From Desulfomicrobium baculatum DSM 4028 (lineage in GTDB: Bacteria > Desulfobacterota > Desulfovibrionia > Desulfovibrionales > Desulfomicrobiaceae): a DNA stretch of 64,000 nucleotides. Location of the stretch: positions 684,501 to 748,500 of the forward strand of contig NC_013173.1 of NCBI RefSeq assembly GCF_000023225.1. Reading direction: 5' to 3'. The translations under genes and the position numbers were made by a program. Below the pieces are notes generated by a model, which was not told where the DNA came from, did no database searches, and saw only the letters and a list, made by a program, of their open reading frames with translations. Shown one piece after another: positions 27,850 through 37,023 of the stretch; the stretch's first letter is position 1, and each line of letters starts with the position of its first letter.

Positions 27850-28845
27850 ATGAGGCGGTCTGTTTCAAGCGCTGCGGCAGTGCTGGCTCTTGTTTTTTGT
27901 CTTTTTGCGCTGACGGCCGGTGCCGCCTCCGATGGACTGTCGAAGGTCCCGCAATCGCGCGGCGCGGCGGATGACGTTCTGATCTATGAGCGTCAGGGCT
28001 GGATCTGGAGCTGCGATGGCGAGGGCGGGAATCAGAAGCGGCTGATCCGGGGCGCACGACCCGGGTCATGCGCGGACGGTCGGCTGATCGCCTTTTTCCG
28101 GCCGAGCGAGGGCAAAAATCCCGAGGAAATGTCCGATTTGTGGATTTATGATGCAAAGAGCGCAGCTGAGAGGAAGATCGCGTCTGCGCTTTTCGCCGCG
28201 TCTTCTCCGGTCTGGTCCGGGCAGGGCGCCTGGGTCGCCTTTTTGGCCCGCGACGCTCGCTCGCTGACCAGAATCGTGGTCCTGGCGGCCGACGGTTCAG
28301 GACTGCGCGTCCCTTTGCGCGAAGGCGACGAGGGCGCGGGGTTTCTCTGCGCCCTGTCCATCACGCCGCAGGACTCCCTTTTGGTGCACGACATGAGCAA
28401 CGCCTACTGGGTGGACCCTGCCGGCGGCGTGCTCAAAAGCGTGCCGCTGGAGAAGATCATGGGTTCACTGGCCACAGGCGTCACCAGTTCGGACACGTTT
28501 TCGGTCTGCCCGGCGGACGAGACGGTGCTTGTCTTCAGCCATGCGGTTCGCGGAACAGCCCGTTTCGAGAAGATCATGCACGAGCCAAGCTCCGCTCTGT
28601 CCCTGCATGACAGCTGGGTCGGGGTTGGAAAAAACATGCAGATCACGCCGCAGGACGTTACCGCTTTCGATCCGGTCTGGTCCCGGGACGGCAAGCGGAT
28701 CTATTTTATCGGCTACAAGGATACGCAGGCCGCCGATGCGGAGTTGTTCCGGGTGTTGCGGGTCGATCGTTTCGGTTCGGGACTCAAAGAGCTGGTGCCG
28801 GGGGAGGGTGTCGCGGTGGGCGCCGGGTCTGCGGGCGCGCGTTGA
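27850..28845 (+). CDS. Exported TolB-like beta-propeller protein
   Basis: A 331-residue protein with a signal peptide (about residues 1-26). Several propeller-like repeats follow: DLWIYDAKSAAERKIA, SSPVWSGQGAWVAFLARDAR, AFDPVWSRDGKRIYFIGYKD. The pattern W-S-x-D-G and the aromatic strand ends match PD40/TolB repeats. It is not TolB itself: the N-terminal domain and tol-pal neighbours are missing. Function unknown. AGGAGG precedes ATG 27850. Confidence 0.7.
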   Translation: MRRSVSSAAAVLALVFCLFALTAGAASDGLSKVPQSRGAADDVLIYERQGWIWSCDGEGGNQKRLIRGARPGSCADGRLIAFFRPSEGKNPEEMSDLWIYDAKSAAERKIASALFAASSPVWSGQGAWVAFLARDARSLTRIVVLAADGSGLRVPLREGDEGAGFLCALSITPQDSLLVHDMSNAYWVDPAGGVLKSVPLEKIMGSLATGVTSSDTFSVCPADETVLVFSHAVRGTARFEKIMHEPSSALSLHDSWVGVGKNMQITPQDVTAFDPVWSRDGKRIYFIGYKDTQAADAELFRVLRVDRFGSGLKELVPGEGVAVGAGSAGAR

Positions 28846-28852
28846 CGGGGAA

Positions 28853-29284
28853 TCAGGATTTGACCCGTCCCCTGCTGGACGCGAAGCACAAAAGGATTCC
28901 CGCCGCCAGCAGGGCGATTTTGCCAAGGTCGAAGGTCGTGTCTTTTTCGAGCGCGTTCACGTAGGGCAGCGCAGGCAGATAGTAGACGCCGCTTTTGCCC
29001 TTGGACATGCCCGCGCTCATGGCGCTGCCGATGGTCTTGGTGTTGCCGGCAATGATCCGTCCGTCGGGAAGGGGGAACTCATAGCCGACGGAGTAGCTGT
29101 AGCGGTTGGGTCTGGGGTCCTGGCGGTCGCCGAGTTCACGGCGGATGACCGTTATTTCGCCGCTCGCCCGTGCGCCGATGAAAGGCAGAAGGGGAATGAC
29201 CGTGCCGTAGATCGTCAGGAGCAGCCCCACCGCAAAGACGACGACGCGGGGAAGAAGGGGGCTTTTCTGCTGTGCTTTGGGCAT
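28853..29284 (-). CDS. DUF3592-like membrane protein
   Basis: A 143-residue protein with a membrane helix near residues 13-33 and another close to the C-terminus (about 117-135). Between them is a beta-rich domain (GEITVIRREL, YSVGYEFPLPDGRIIAGNTK, VYYLPALPYVNALEKD) like DUF3592 proteins. Function unknown. It ends eight bases from the convergent propeller gene and overlaps nothing if ATG 29284 is the start; a longer frame to 29344 would overlap the gene upstream. Confidence 0.65.
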   Translation of the reverse strand: MPKAQQKSPLLPRVVVFAVGLLLTIYGTVIPLLPFIGARASGEITVIRRELGDRQDPRPNRYSYSVGYEFPLPDGRIIAGNTKTIGSAMSAGMSKGKSGVYYLPALPYVNALEKDTTFDLGKIALLAAGILLCFASSRGRVKS

Positions 29285-29307
29285 GCCGTTATTTGCCGTA
29301 CGCAGGT

Positions 29308-30063
29308 TTATTTCTGGTACGCCCTGGGCATGGGCAGGTTCCATTTTTCATAGATCGGAGCCAGCTTGCCTTGATTTGCCAGGCTGCGCATGCCCTGCTC
29401 GAAGGTCGCGCGCAGCTTCTGCCCGCGCTCGGAGGTGGAAAAGACAGGGAAATATTGCCGGAATCCTATGGATTCGATGCTGAAGTCGTTTCGGTCAAGG
29501 GGTGTTTTGAGGGACTCTACGCTTTCCAAGATGAGGTTGCGGTCATCGATGTAAAAATCCGCTCCTCCCCGTACGACCCGTTCCAGGGCTTCGACGCCGG
29601 TAGTGGTTTCGCCATACTGGAAGGGAACGGGAAAATCTTTTGGGCTGTAATACCCGAGCCGCCACACAGCCCGCCTGTTCGCCATGGAGGTCACGCCATC
29701 CCAGTAGGGGAAGGCGGCTTTGCGGAAGAACGCATGGAACTCGCCCTCATACATGGGCTCAGCGGCCAGTTGCAGCCCGTCCACGGGCTCCGAGCTGCAT
29801 GTGTAGATGTCGACGGTGCCTTCGCGGACCATGATCAGTCCTCGCTTGGCCGGTACTTCCAGATGGCGGACCTTATTTCCACCGGGTTCGTAGATTGCCC
29901 GCAGCAGGTCGTGATAGAGACCCTGGCCGTCGAAGCTGGTGAATCCCTGCCAATACGGGGAAGCGCTCAGCACCTCCTCCGCGCGGATGGACACGGGAAG
30001 CAGAAGCATAATGAAGCTGGCAAGCAGCACTATATGCGGATTTCGGTGGCTGATCATGGACAA
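29308..30063 (-). CDS. Periplasmic solute-binding protein, family 3 (PBP2-like)
   Basis: A 251-residue exported protein with a signal peptide (about residues 1-28). The mature part matches amino-acid-type binding proteins: YWQGFTSFDGQGLYHDLLRAIY near the N-terminus and an end region RSLANQGKLAPIYEKWNLP. No permease or ATPase gene is adjacent, so it is an orphan, and may be a sensor-type protein rather than a transporter part. It is about 100 bases from the DUF3592-like gene's end and shares its strand. Confidence 0.78.
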   Translation of the reverse strand: MSMISHRNPHIVLLASFIMLLLPVSIRAEEVLSASPYWQGFTSFDGQGLYHDLLRAIYEPGGNKVRHLEVPAKRGLIMVREGTVDIYTCSSEPVDGLQLAAEPMYEGEFHAFFRKAAFPYWDGVTSMANRRAVWRLGYYSPKDFPVPFQYGETTTGVEALERVVRGGADFYIDDRNLILESVESLKTPLDRNDFSIESIGFRQYFPVFSTSERGQKLRATFEQGMRSLANQGKLAPIYEKWNLPMPRAYQK

Positions 30064-30138
30064 TTCACCTATCGCACCCTGTCTTCATGAACAAGCACAA
30101 TCTTGGGTTTTTCACGGTCAGAAGCCCCGGCGGACTTG

Positions 30139-30165
30139 CGTCCGTGGCCCGGACGTGTTTTGTCT
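30139..30165 (+). other. Hairpin in the deoC leader
   Basis: CGTCCG (30139-30144), loop TGGCC, CGGACG (30150-30155), then TGTTTTGTCTT. It resembles a weak terminator or attenuator about 110 bases before the deoC start. I recognise no known riboswitch fold. Confidence 0.3.
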
Positions 30166-30267
30166 TGCCTCGGGCCACAAGGAATGCACCGGCCTTTGCG
30201 GCCGGGCGAAAGGCAGGATCGCGTATTTTTCATCGTTCAATCCACAGCCAATTCACGGCGGGATGCC

Positions 30268-31014
30268 ATGCAGGATATATTGGATAGATCACGACAAATA
30301 GTCTCACTTCTAGATTTGACTTCGCTGACCGGTGTCGAGACCGATGCCGCCATAAGGGCGCTTTGCGCCAGAGCGTCGGGACCCTGCGGCCAGGTCGCGG
30401 CGATCTGCGTGTTCGCCCGGCACCTGCCTCTGGCGAAGAGTTGCCTTGCCCGGCTTGGCGCGGAGAGGGTCGCGCTGGCCACGGTGGTGAATTTTCCCGA
30501 GGGCGAGCTGGACCCCACAGGCAGTGTGCACGAGATCGAAGCGGCGCTGGCCCTGGGGGCCATGGAAGTGGACCTCGTCTTTCCGTACCGGGCGTTTCTG
30601 AGCGGCCTCGAAGAGCGTGTGGGCGCGTACCTGGACGCCTGCCGCCGGGCCTGCCCGGTGCTTCTCAAGATCATTCTTGAAACGGGAGAGCTCGGGACCC
30701 GGGAGGCGATCAGGGCGGCCAGCCTGCTGGCCGTGGAGCGGGGAGCGGATTTTCTGAAGACCTCCACAGGCAAATCGGCGGTTCACGCCACCCCGGAGGC
30801 GGCGCGGATCATGCTCGACGTCATCGCAGAGCGCGGCGGCACGGTTGGCTTCAAGGCCTCGGGCGGACTGCGCACCATGGATGACGCATTGGTGTATCTG
30901 CGGCTGGCGGAGGAGATCATGGGCCGGGACTGGATCAGCCCGCGTACGCTGCGTTTCGGGGCAAGCAGCCTGCTGGACGATGTGCTGGCCAGGGCCGTGG
31001 CGGAGCGCCGATGA
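30268..31014 (+). CDS. deoC: Deoxyribose-phosphate aldolase
   Basis: A 248-residue class I aldolase. Visible motifs: EVDLVFPYRAFLSG, the Schiff-base lysine region FLKTSTGKS near residue 165, and VGFKASGGLRT near 195 with the proton-relay lysine. It cleaves 2-deoxyribose 5-phosphate to glyceraldehyde 3-phosphate and acetaldehyde. ATG 30268 matches the family start; an open frame runs upstream to 30103 but is not protein-like. Coupled to deoB by an ATGA overlap. Confidence 0.93.
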   Translation: MQDILDRSRQIVSLLDLTSLTGVETDAAIRALCARASGPCGQVAAICVFARHLPLAKSCLARLGAERVALATVVNFPEGELDPTGSVHEIEAALALGAMEVDLVFPYRAFLSGLEERVGAYLDACRRACPVLLKIILETGELGTREAIRAASLLAVERGADFLKTSTGKSAVHATPEAARIMLDVIAERGGTVGFKASGGLRTMDDALVYLRLAEEIMGRDWISPRTLRFGASSLLDDVLARAVAERR

Positions 31015-32252
31015 GGCGGCTCTGCCTGCTGGTGCTTGATTCCCTGGGCGTGGGCGGAGCCCCGGATGCCGAGCTGTTTAATGATCGAGGCGCGGATACG
31101 TTGGGGCACATCGCCAAGGCCTGTGTCCAAGGGGTGGCCGACGACGGGCGCAAGGGACCGCTGAGGCTTCCGGTGCTGTCTTCGTTAGGCCTGGGGCTGG
31201 CCGCCGGGTTGTCCACGGGAACGGTTCCTCCCGGTCTTGGAATATGCGGGCAGGTTCGTGGCAGATATGGGTGCGCTTCGGAAATAAGCCGGGGCAAGGA
31301 CACTCCGAGCGGGCATTTCGAAATGACTGGAGCGCCGGTGCTTTTTGACTGGGGCTATTTCGCACCGGACACGAATTCCATCCCCCAGGCTTTGTTGGAC
31401 GAGTTGGCGGCCCGCGCCGTCCTGCCCGGGGTACTGGGCAACTGCAAGGCTTCGGGCACCGAAATTTTGACGCGGCTTGGCGAGGAGCATCTGCGCAGCG
31501 GTCGGCCCATCGTCTATACGTCGGTGGATTCCGTGCTGCAGATCGCGGCGCATGAAGAAGCCTTCGGCTTGGAGCGCCTGCTGGCTGTTTGCGCCATTGC
31601 CAGGGAGCTTGCGGACAAATACCGCATCGCCAGGATCATCGCGCGGCCTTTTGTCGGCAAGGACGCGGCCACGTTCGTGCGGACCGGCAACCGTCGAGAT
31701 TTTTCCATTCCGGCTCCTTCGCCCACGATTCTCGATCTCTTGACGGACGGGGGCGGTACAGTCTTGTGCGTTGGCAAGGTCGGGGATATTTTCGCTCATC
31801 GCGGGGTGAGCAGGACTATCCGGGCGCATGGCCACGACCGCCTTCTGGACGCGACTCTGGAAGCCTGGGACAGTGCCGGGGACAGGACTCTGGTCATGAC
31901 GAATTTCGTTGATTTTGATTCGGTTCATGGTCATCGTCGGGACGTGGCCGGGTATGCACGTGCATTGGAGGCCCTGGATGCCCGTTTGCCCGAGTTGCTG
32001 TCGCGGCTGATGCCCGGCGACGTGTGCATCCTGACCGCCGATCACGGCTGCGACCCGACCTGGCCCGGCACGGACCATACGCGGGAGCGGGTCCCGGTTC
32101 TGGTTTTTGGTCCGGGCCTTGCCGCCGGATGCATGGGCGTCCGCGATTCGCTGAGCGATATCGGGGCCTCGGTGGCGCATTTTTTTGGCATGACTGGAAC
32201 CGGACATGGCCGGTCTTTTTTTGCTCAGGATGAGCTCTCAAATCTTCCTTAA
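31011..32252 (+). CDS. deoB: Phosphopentomutase
   Basis: A 413-residue alkaline-phosphatase-superfamily mutase. Metal and active-site motifs are visible: VLDSLGVGGAPDA at the start, the nucleophile region KDTPSGHFEMTG near residue 100, DFDSVHGHRRD near 305, and TADHGCDPTWPGTDHTRE near 343. It converts ribose or deoxyribose 1-phosphate to the 5-phosphate, feeding DeoC. The start overlaps deoC (ATGA), so the pair forms a nucleoside catabolism unit. Confidence 0.95.
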   Translation: MRRLCLLVLDSLGVGGAPDAELFNDRGADTLGHIAKACVQGVADDGRKGPLRLPVLSSLGLGLAAGLSTGTVPPGLGICGQVRGRYGCASEISRGKDTPSGHFEMTGAPVLFDWGYFAPDTNSIPQALLDELAARAVLPGVLGNCKASGTEILTRLGEEHLRSGRPIVYTSVDSVLQIAAHEEAFGLERLLAVCAIARELADKYRIARIIARPFVGKDAATFVRTGNRRDFSIPAPSPTILDLLTDGGGTVLCVGKVGDIFAHRGVSRTIRAHGHDRLLDATLEAWDSAGDRTLVMTNFVDFDSVHGHRRDVAGYARALEALDARLPELLSRLMPGDVCILTADHGCDPTWPGTDHTRERVPVLVFGPGLAAGCMGVRDSLSDIGASVAHFFGMTGTGHGRSFFAQDELSNLP

Positions 32253-32261
32253 GGAATACTC

Positions 32262-33434
32262 ATGACCCCTGATTGCGGCCAAGGACCGACAAATGTAGCC
32301 GAACGGATCATGCCCGCGCTGATCAGAATTCTGGTCTGGGGCGGCGTGTTCGCGGTGGTATTCATCCTGCGTTCCTTTTTTCTGCTCCTTTTTTTGACGT
32401 TTGTTTTCGGGTATATCCAGAATCGCGGCGTGAACAGGCTGCAGGAGCTGATCCCGAATCGACCGCTCAGGGTCGTGTTGGTGGCGAGCATTTTTTTGGG
32501 CGTGCTCATCACCGTGGGCGTGTTTCTGGTGCCTCGGGCCAAGGATCAGACCGTCCTCTTCGTCACGCAGCTTCCTCAGTATGTGGAGCGCCTGGACCAG
32601 GAGCTGGGCGCGCTGGGTGAACGTTATCCCATGATTGCCAACGCCATACCCGAGCTTGGGGCTTTTGCGGATCACTCCGCGCCGGGCAACGGCAAATCCA
32701 GGGTCGCCGCTCTGGTGCAACAGATTTTCAGCATGGGCGACCCGCCCGACGGGCAGCACAAGGTCAATCAGCTGCTTGATCTGGTGCGCGGCGTGGGAGG
32801 CAGGATCGCGGCCATCGCCTCGGCCTTTCTCTTGGCACTGCTTTTCTCTTTTCTCATAGTGCTCGACCTGCCCCGTCTTTCAGCCAGCGTGTGTTCCCTT
32901 GAAAATTCAAAGCTTGGTTTCGTTTATCGCGAGGTGGCTGGCAGCATCAGGGATTTCGCCACTGTCCTGGGCAAAGCCCTGGAGGCGCAGTTCGTCATCG
33001 CTCTGGTCAACGCCGCTCTCACGGCCATCGGCGTGTCCTTGCTCGGCCTGGGTTCATCCATGGCTTTTTTGACCGTGATCGTCTTCTTGTGCAGCTTCAT
33101 TCCCGTCCTGGGTGTTTTCATCAGCTCTGTGCCGATCTGCCTCATCGCCTTGCAGGATTCGGGGCTGACGACCATGATACTGGGCATTGTCATGATCACG
33201 GTCATTCACCTGCTTGAAGGGTATGTGCTGAACCCGAGGATCTACGGTTCCTACATGCGCATAAACCCCGTCATCGTGCTCGTCATTTTGACTGTCGGAG
33301 CCAAACTTTTTCATATCTGGGGGCTGGTGCTGGGCGTGCCCATCTGCACCTATATTTTCGGACACGTCATTCAGCACAAAGAGACGGTGGCGGCGGCGCC
33401 CCTTCCGTGCCCCCGTGACGACGATACGGAATGA
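32262..33434 (+). CDS. AI-2E family transporter (PerM/UPF0118)
   Basis: A 390-residue protein with about seven or eight membrane segments, arranged as in the family: two or three N-terminal helices, a soluble stretch (about residues 95-175), then a C-terminal helical bundle with the PxxG region IPVLGVFISSVP and LLEGYVLNPRIYG. Family members have been linked to autoinducer-2 export or ion antiport; the actual substrate here is unknown. AAGGA lies upstream of the ATG, nine bases after deoB. Confidence 0.88.
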   Translation: MTPDCGQGPTNVAERIMPALIRILVWGGVFAVVFILRSFFLLLFLTFVFGYIQNRGVNRLQELIPNRPLRVVLVASIFLGVLITVGVFLVPRAKDQTVLFVTQLPQYVERLDQELGALGERYPMIANAIPELGAFADHSAPGNGKSRVAALVQQIFSMGDPPDGQHKVNQLLDLVRGVGGRIAAIASAFLLALLFSFLIVLDLPRLSASVCSLENSKLGFVYREVAGSIRDFATVLGKALEAQFVIALVNAALTAIGVSLLGLGSSMAFLTVIVFLCSFIPVLGVFISSVPICLIALQDSGLTTMILGIVMITVIHLLEGYVLNPRIYGSYMRINPVIVLVILTVGAKLFHIWGLVLGVPICTYIFGHVIQHKETVAAAPLPCPRDDDTE

Positions 33435-33527
33435 AGCCCGGTTGTTCCGGCGCAAGCCGTAGGCCGGGATTTTGCCGGAAGTCGCGAATTCACCGCAAGA
33501 ATGTAAATGTTTTTGATGGAGCCAAGA

Positions 33528-33941
33528 GTGGAAAATGAACTGAGTATCGTCATTGTCGAGGAGCCCTGCCTGTCGCGCAATGTTCTCGTCAAGGCGCTTG
33601 GGGCCTGGGGGTACTCGTGCGAGATCACCGAGGACGAGGATACGGCCTGGAAAGCCGCCCTGGCTGCGTCTGCTCCGGTGCTGATCCTGGCCGACTGGCA
33701 CGCGGACTTCATGGGATGTGATGAGTTTTTCTGGCGGGTGCGCAGCACGCAGGCCCTGCAAGGAGTCTATCTCCTGGGCGCGGTGCCGCGAGGGGCGGTG
33801 GGAGCGATCAGGCAATGCATCTCTTCCGGGGCCGACGATTTCGTGTATCGTCCCTACGACCTCGATGAAGTGCGCGTGCGTCTGCATCTGGCCTCCAAGA
33901 TCATGGGCCTGACCCCGGGCGGCGGCGTTTTTCCAGACTGA
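33528..33941 (+). CDS. Stand-alone atypical receiver-domain protein
   Basis: A 137-residue single-domain response-regulator-like protein. The phospho-acceptor position is kept (LILADWHAD), but the N-terminal acidic pair is EE (IVIVEEP), the conserved Thr is Gly (YLLGAV), and the conserved Lys is Arg (VYRPYD). It may bind partners without normal phosphotransfer. GTG 33528 has GGAG six bases upstream; ATGs at 33507 and 33516 lack one. No kinase gene is adjacent. A strong terminator follows. Confidence 0.7.
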   Translation: MENELSIVIVEEPCLSRNVLVKALGAWGYSCEITEDEDTAWKAALAASAPVLILADWHADFMGCDEFFWRVRSTQALQGVYLLGAVPRGAVGAIRQCISSGADDFVYRPYDLDEVRVRLHLASKIMGLTPGGGVFPD

Positions 33942-33970
33942 GCCGCCGCCCTTCGCGTTTTTTCCTTGTG

Positions 33971-34015
33971 GCGGAATCCGCCGGCCCAAGGCCGGCGGGT
34001 TCCGCTTCTTTTTTT
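33971..34015 (+). terminator. Strong intrinsic terminator
   Basis: GCGGAATCCGCCGGC (33971-33985) pairs with GCCGGCGGGTTCCGC (33991-34005) with one mismatch, followed by TTCTTTTTTT. It ends transcription from the receiver gene just before the convergent zinc-ribbon gene. Confidence 0.9.
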
Positions 34016-35228
34016 ACAGCGTCGTGGACCAGTAAAGCGCATTTTTCTGGATCGCCATGTTCATCTCGGGTTGCACGAATTCGTTTGGCCCTTCGACAAA
34101 GGGCAGATATTCGATGCTCGCCTCTCCTGGGCGCAATGATCCGCCCTGGATTTTGGGAAAGAGGTTCTTGCGGGCCGGGGCCAGGCGGCCAAGGACCACG
34201 GGCAGGGCCTGAAAGGCCTCTGTCCTGTGCAGGGTCACGGGATGCAGGGGCGTGCGGGGCAGGACCTCAAGCGTTGGAGCCTCCGGTTGGTACAGACTGA
34301 CCTGGGCGCTCAGGTTCAGAAAAAGTCCGGGCCTGATCTTGAAGGCCGGTACGCGAAAGGAAAAAGCCGTTGATTCCATCCAGGGCAGGAGTGCCCGCGG
34401 CAGGTTGGTCAGCCGGATCAGGTCGGCCCAGGTCTGCAGCCGGAACCCCTTGGCCTGGACGCGCAGGTTCCAGAAGGGCAGGTAGATGTCCGGCTTCTCC
34501 TGGGTGTGCAGAAAATGCGGGGTGATGGGCTGTCCGCCCTCGGGGCCGGCCTCCCACGCCGTGTCGCAGTGCGGGCAGGTCTGCACCAGGCTTTGGCGGT
34601 CTCCGATCAGGTCCCAGCCGCATTTGGGGCAGAGGGTCGAGGCGAACTTGAGATGGCTGCCGGCCTGTTGCGCGTCCGCCACGTCGATGCAGGCCGGTCC
34701 CAGATGCTCGCCGGTGATGGCGTCCACAAGCTCATGGCTTTGAAAGACGGGCTGATAGATCAGCGAGAGACTGTCGCCCACGCAGGCCGTGAGCTTGGGG
34801 CCCGGCTGGGCCGGCATGCCGGGGAGGGCGCGCAGGAGAAGCGACCTGAAACCCGAACTGGGTATGGTCGGGGGCAGGAAGAGGCCTTCGCTTTCCGGTT
34901 CCACGAAGGACAGGCTCATGGCCTGGGTGCGTAGGCCAAGGGAGGGCGGCAGGGCCGGATTGGTCACGGCCAGGAGGCTCGAATCGAGAATCTTGTGCTG
35001 CGTGACGTCTGGCCCGAGCACAAAGGCGTTGCCCCGGAATCTCCAGTACGGGATATGGATGAGCATGCCCGGATGGGCGATGCGAGGCTTCAGGCGATAT
35101 TCGAACGGTCCGCTGGAGTGGATGAACAGGCGGACCTGACAAAACGGACAGGAAAAAATCCTGTCCGTTTCCTCTAAAGCCACCGGAGCGCCGCATTGCG
35201 GGCATTGATGGGAGAGATGCGCGGTCAT
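34014..35228 (-). CDS. Zinc-ribbon protein linked to an SPFH protein, unknown function
   Basis: A 404-residue cytoplasmic protein. It has an N-terminal zinc ribbon (CPQCGAPVALEETDRIFSC, CPFC) at about residues 9-31 and a second one (CPKCGWDLIG then CPHC) near 200-225. The remainder is a beta-rich region without a motif I know. It starts two bases after the SPFH gene's stop, so the two are an operon and their products probably interact. ATG 35228 fits the domain boundary. Confidence 0.72.
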   Translation of the reverse strand: MTAHLSHQCPQCGAPVALEETDRIFSCPFCQVRLFIHSSGPFEYRLKPRIAHPGMLIHIPYWRFRGNAFVLGPDVTQHKILDSSLLAVTNPALPPSLGLRTQAMSLSFVEPESEGLFLPPTIPSSGFRSLLLRALPGMPAQPGPKLTACVGDSLSLIYQPVFQSHELVDAITGEHLGPACIDVADAQQAGSHLKFASTLCPKCGWDLIGDRQSLVQTCPHCDTAWEAGPEGGQPITPHFLHTQEKPDIYLPFWNLRVQAKGFRLQTWADLIRLTNLPRALLPWMESTAFSFRVPAFKIRPGLFLNLSAQVSLYQPEAPTLEVLPRTPLHPVTLHRTEAFQALPVVLGRLAPARKNLFPKIQGGSLRPGEASIEYLPFVEGPNEFVQPEMNMAIQKNALYWSTTL

Positions 35229-35230
35229 GG

Positions 35231-36361
35231 TCAGGCCATGCGCTCCCCGCAATGGTTGCAGAACGTGGACGAGGCCAGGTTTTCCTGGCCGCAGGACGGA
35301 CATTTCGCCGTCTCGCGTACGCTGCCCGCCTGTCTGCCGCAGCGGGGACAGAAACGCGTGCCCGGAGCCAGATTTTTCCCGCAGCCTTTGCACTGCTCAA
35401 AAACGACCAGCTGGTGCCCGCAGGAGGGGCAGAATTTGTCGTCCTGGCGGATCGACTGGCTGCATTCCGGACACGTGAGGGCGTTTGTCTGCGCGGCCGA
35501 TGCGGGCTGCCCAGTCAGCTGCATGGCCTGAGCCATGAGCGAGGGCATCATGAAGCCCACCCCGAGCCCCATGGACTCGCCCGCGCCGCCAGGGTTCGCG
35601 GCCGCCTTTTCCATGGCCGATGCAGCTTTGAGCTGCATCAGCTTGTTCATGTCGTCGAACATGCCGAGCTTGGTCTTGTCGTCCATGGCCTTCTGGACTT
35701 CGGGCGGCGGAGTGATGGCATTGATGAAGAGCTGGTTCAGGGACAGCCCGAAATGGCGGAAGTCGTGCTGCAGTCGTTCACGCAGGCCTGCGGACCATGC
35801 TTCGTAGCGGCTGGGCAGGTTCAGGATGGTGTCCATGTTTTCGCCCAGGTAATCATTGAACCTGGAGACGATGACCTTGCCCAGATAGTCGCTGAGGTCG
35901 GTCACGGAAAAAGAGGCCATGGTGCCCACAAGCGAGTTGATGAAGAGCAGGGGCTGCACGATCTGGATGTTGAACATGCCGTAGGCGCGCAGGCGGATCA
36001 GTCCAAGCTCCGAGTCCTTGAAGGCCACCGGCTCCCGGGTGCCCCACTTGAGGTTGGGGAAGACCTTGGTGTTCACCATGTAGGCTTCCGCCCGAAGCGG
36101 GCTCTCAAGACCCCAGGGAATGCCCATGATCTTGTTCAGGATGGGAATGTTGGCGGTTTTTAAGGTGTGCCTGCCCGGTCCGAAGACATGCACGGCCTTG
36201 CCGTTGTAGAAGAATATGCCGGCCTGGGATTCGCGCACGACCATCTGCGCGCCGTACTTGATCTCGCCGGAGCCTTCCTGGGGGAAGCGCCGGGCGAACT
36301 CCTGACCGCTGTCGTCAAACCATTCGATGAGTTCCAGAAAGAAAAGATTGTCGACTCCCAT
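35231..36361 (-). CDS. SPFH-domain protein with three C-terminal zinc ribbons (YdjI-like)
   Basis: A 376-residue protein. Residues about 10-250 form an SPFH/virion-core-like domain (QMVVRESQAGIFFYNGKAVH, FGPGRHTLKTANIPIL, KDSELGLIRLRAYGMFNIQI). A glycine/alanine-rich linker follows. The last about 85 residues hold three zinc ribbons, each with two CxxC pairs (CPECSQSIRQDDKFCPSCG and two similar). Family members such as YdjI act in membrane domain or stress functions; the role here is unknown. GGAGG is five bases from ATG 36361. Confidence 0.85.
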   Translation of the reverse strand: MGVDNLFFLELIEWFDDSGQEFARRFPQEGSGEIKYGAQMVVRESQAGIFFYNGKAVHVFGPGRHTLKTANIPILNKIMGIPWGLESPLRAEAYMVNTKVFPNLKWGTREPVAFKDSELGLIRLRAYGMFNIQIVQPLLFINSLVGTMASFSVTDLSDYLGKVIVSRFNDYLGENMDTILNLPSRYEAWSAGLRERLQHDFRHFGLSLNQLFINAITPPPEVQKAMDDKTKLGMFDDMNKLMQLKAASAMEKAAANPGGAGESMGLGVGFMMPSLMAQAMQLTGQPASAAQTNALTCPECSQSIRQDDKFCPSCGHQLVVFEQCKGCGKNLAPGTRFCPRCGRQAGSVRETAKCPSCGQENLASSTFCNHCGERMA

Positions 36362-36472
36362 TCGTCCTCCATGGCCCGATAATTTGTCCAAAGGGCTATA
36401 GGACGATTCACTTGCAATTACAACTTGGGGCACTTACTGAACATGGCTTGTCACATGAAACGGAGGGATCCC

Positions 36473-37003
36473 ATGCATCGCAGCAAGGAAATCATGGCTG
36501 CTCGCGATATCGAGCGCACACTTGACCGTCTCGCCTGCCAGATTCTGGAACAGATCACGGATCACGAGTCCATCGCCCTGGTCGGTATCCAGCGGCGCGG
36601 CGCAGACCTCGCCTGCAGGCTGTGCGGCCTTTTGTCGGAGCGCACCCGGCGGGCCATTCCCTGCGGAGAACTGGACATCAATCTGTACCGCGATGACTGG
36701 ACCTCCTCCACGGCGACTCCGAACATCAACGCCACTCGCATCGATTTTTCCGTGGAAGGCAAGACCATCATCCTCATCGACGACGTGCTGTTCACCGGCC
36801 GCACCATCCGCTGCGCGCTGGAGGCCATCCTGGATTTCGGCAGGCCGGAGGCGGTGAAGCTGCTGGTCCTGGTCGACCGTGGCCACCGCGAGCTGCCCAT
36901 TCAGGCTGATTTTGTCGGCAAGACCGTGGCCACGGAGCGAGATTCGCAGGTCAACGTCTTCCTGCAGGAGCGCGACGGCAAGGACCAGGTCGTGCTGAGC
37001 TGA
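36473..37003 (+). CDS. pyrR: Bifunctional pyr operon regulator / uracil phosphoribosyltransferase PyrR
   Basis: A 176-residue PRTase-fold protein with the PRPP loop TIILIDDVLFTGRTIRCAL near residues 97-115 and the PyrR motifs ALVGIQRRGADLA and LDINLYRDDW. In Gram-positive bacteria PyrR binds pyr mRNA; in proteobacteria the enzyme role is better supported. GGAGGG lies five bases before ATG 36473; earlier in-frame ATGs lack such a site. Monocistronic, with a terminator right after. Confidence 0.92.
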   Translation: MHRSKEIMAARDIERTLDRLACQILEQITDHESIALVGIQRRGADLACRLCGLLSERTRRAIPCGELDINLYRDDWTSSTATPNINATRIDFSVEGKTIILIDDVLFTGRTIRCALEAILDFGRPEAVKLLVLVDRGHRELPIQADFVGKTVATERDSQVNVFLQERDGKDQVVLS

Positions 37004-37023
37004 TTTTTTTTGCGTCAAAAAGC

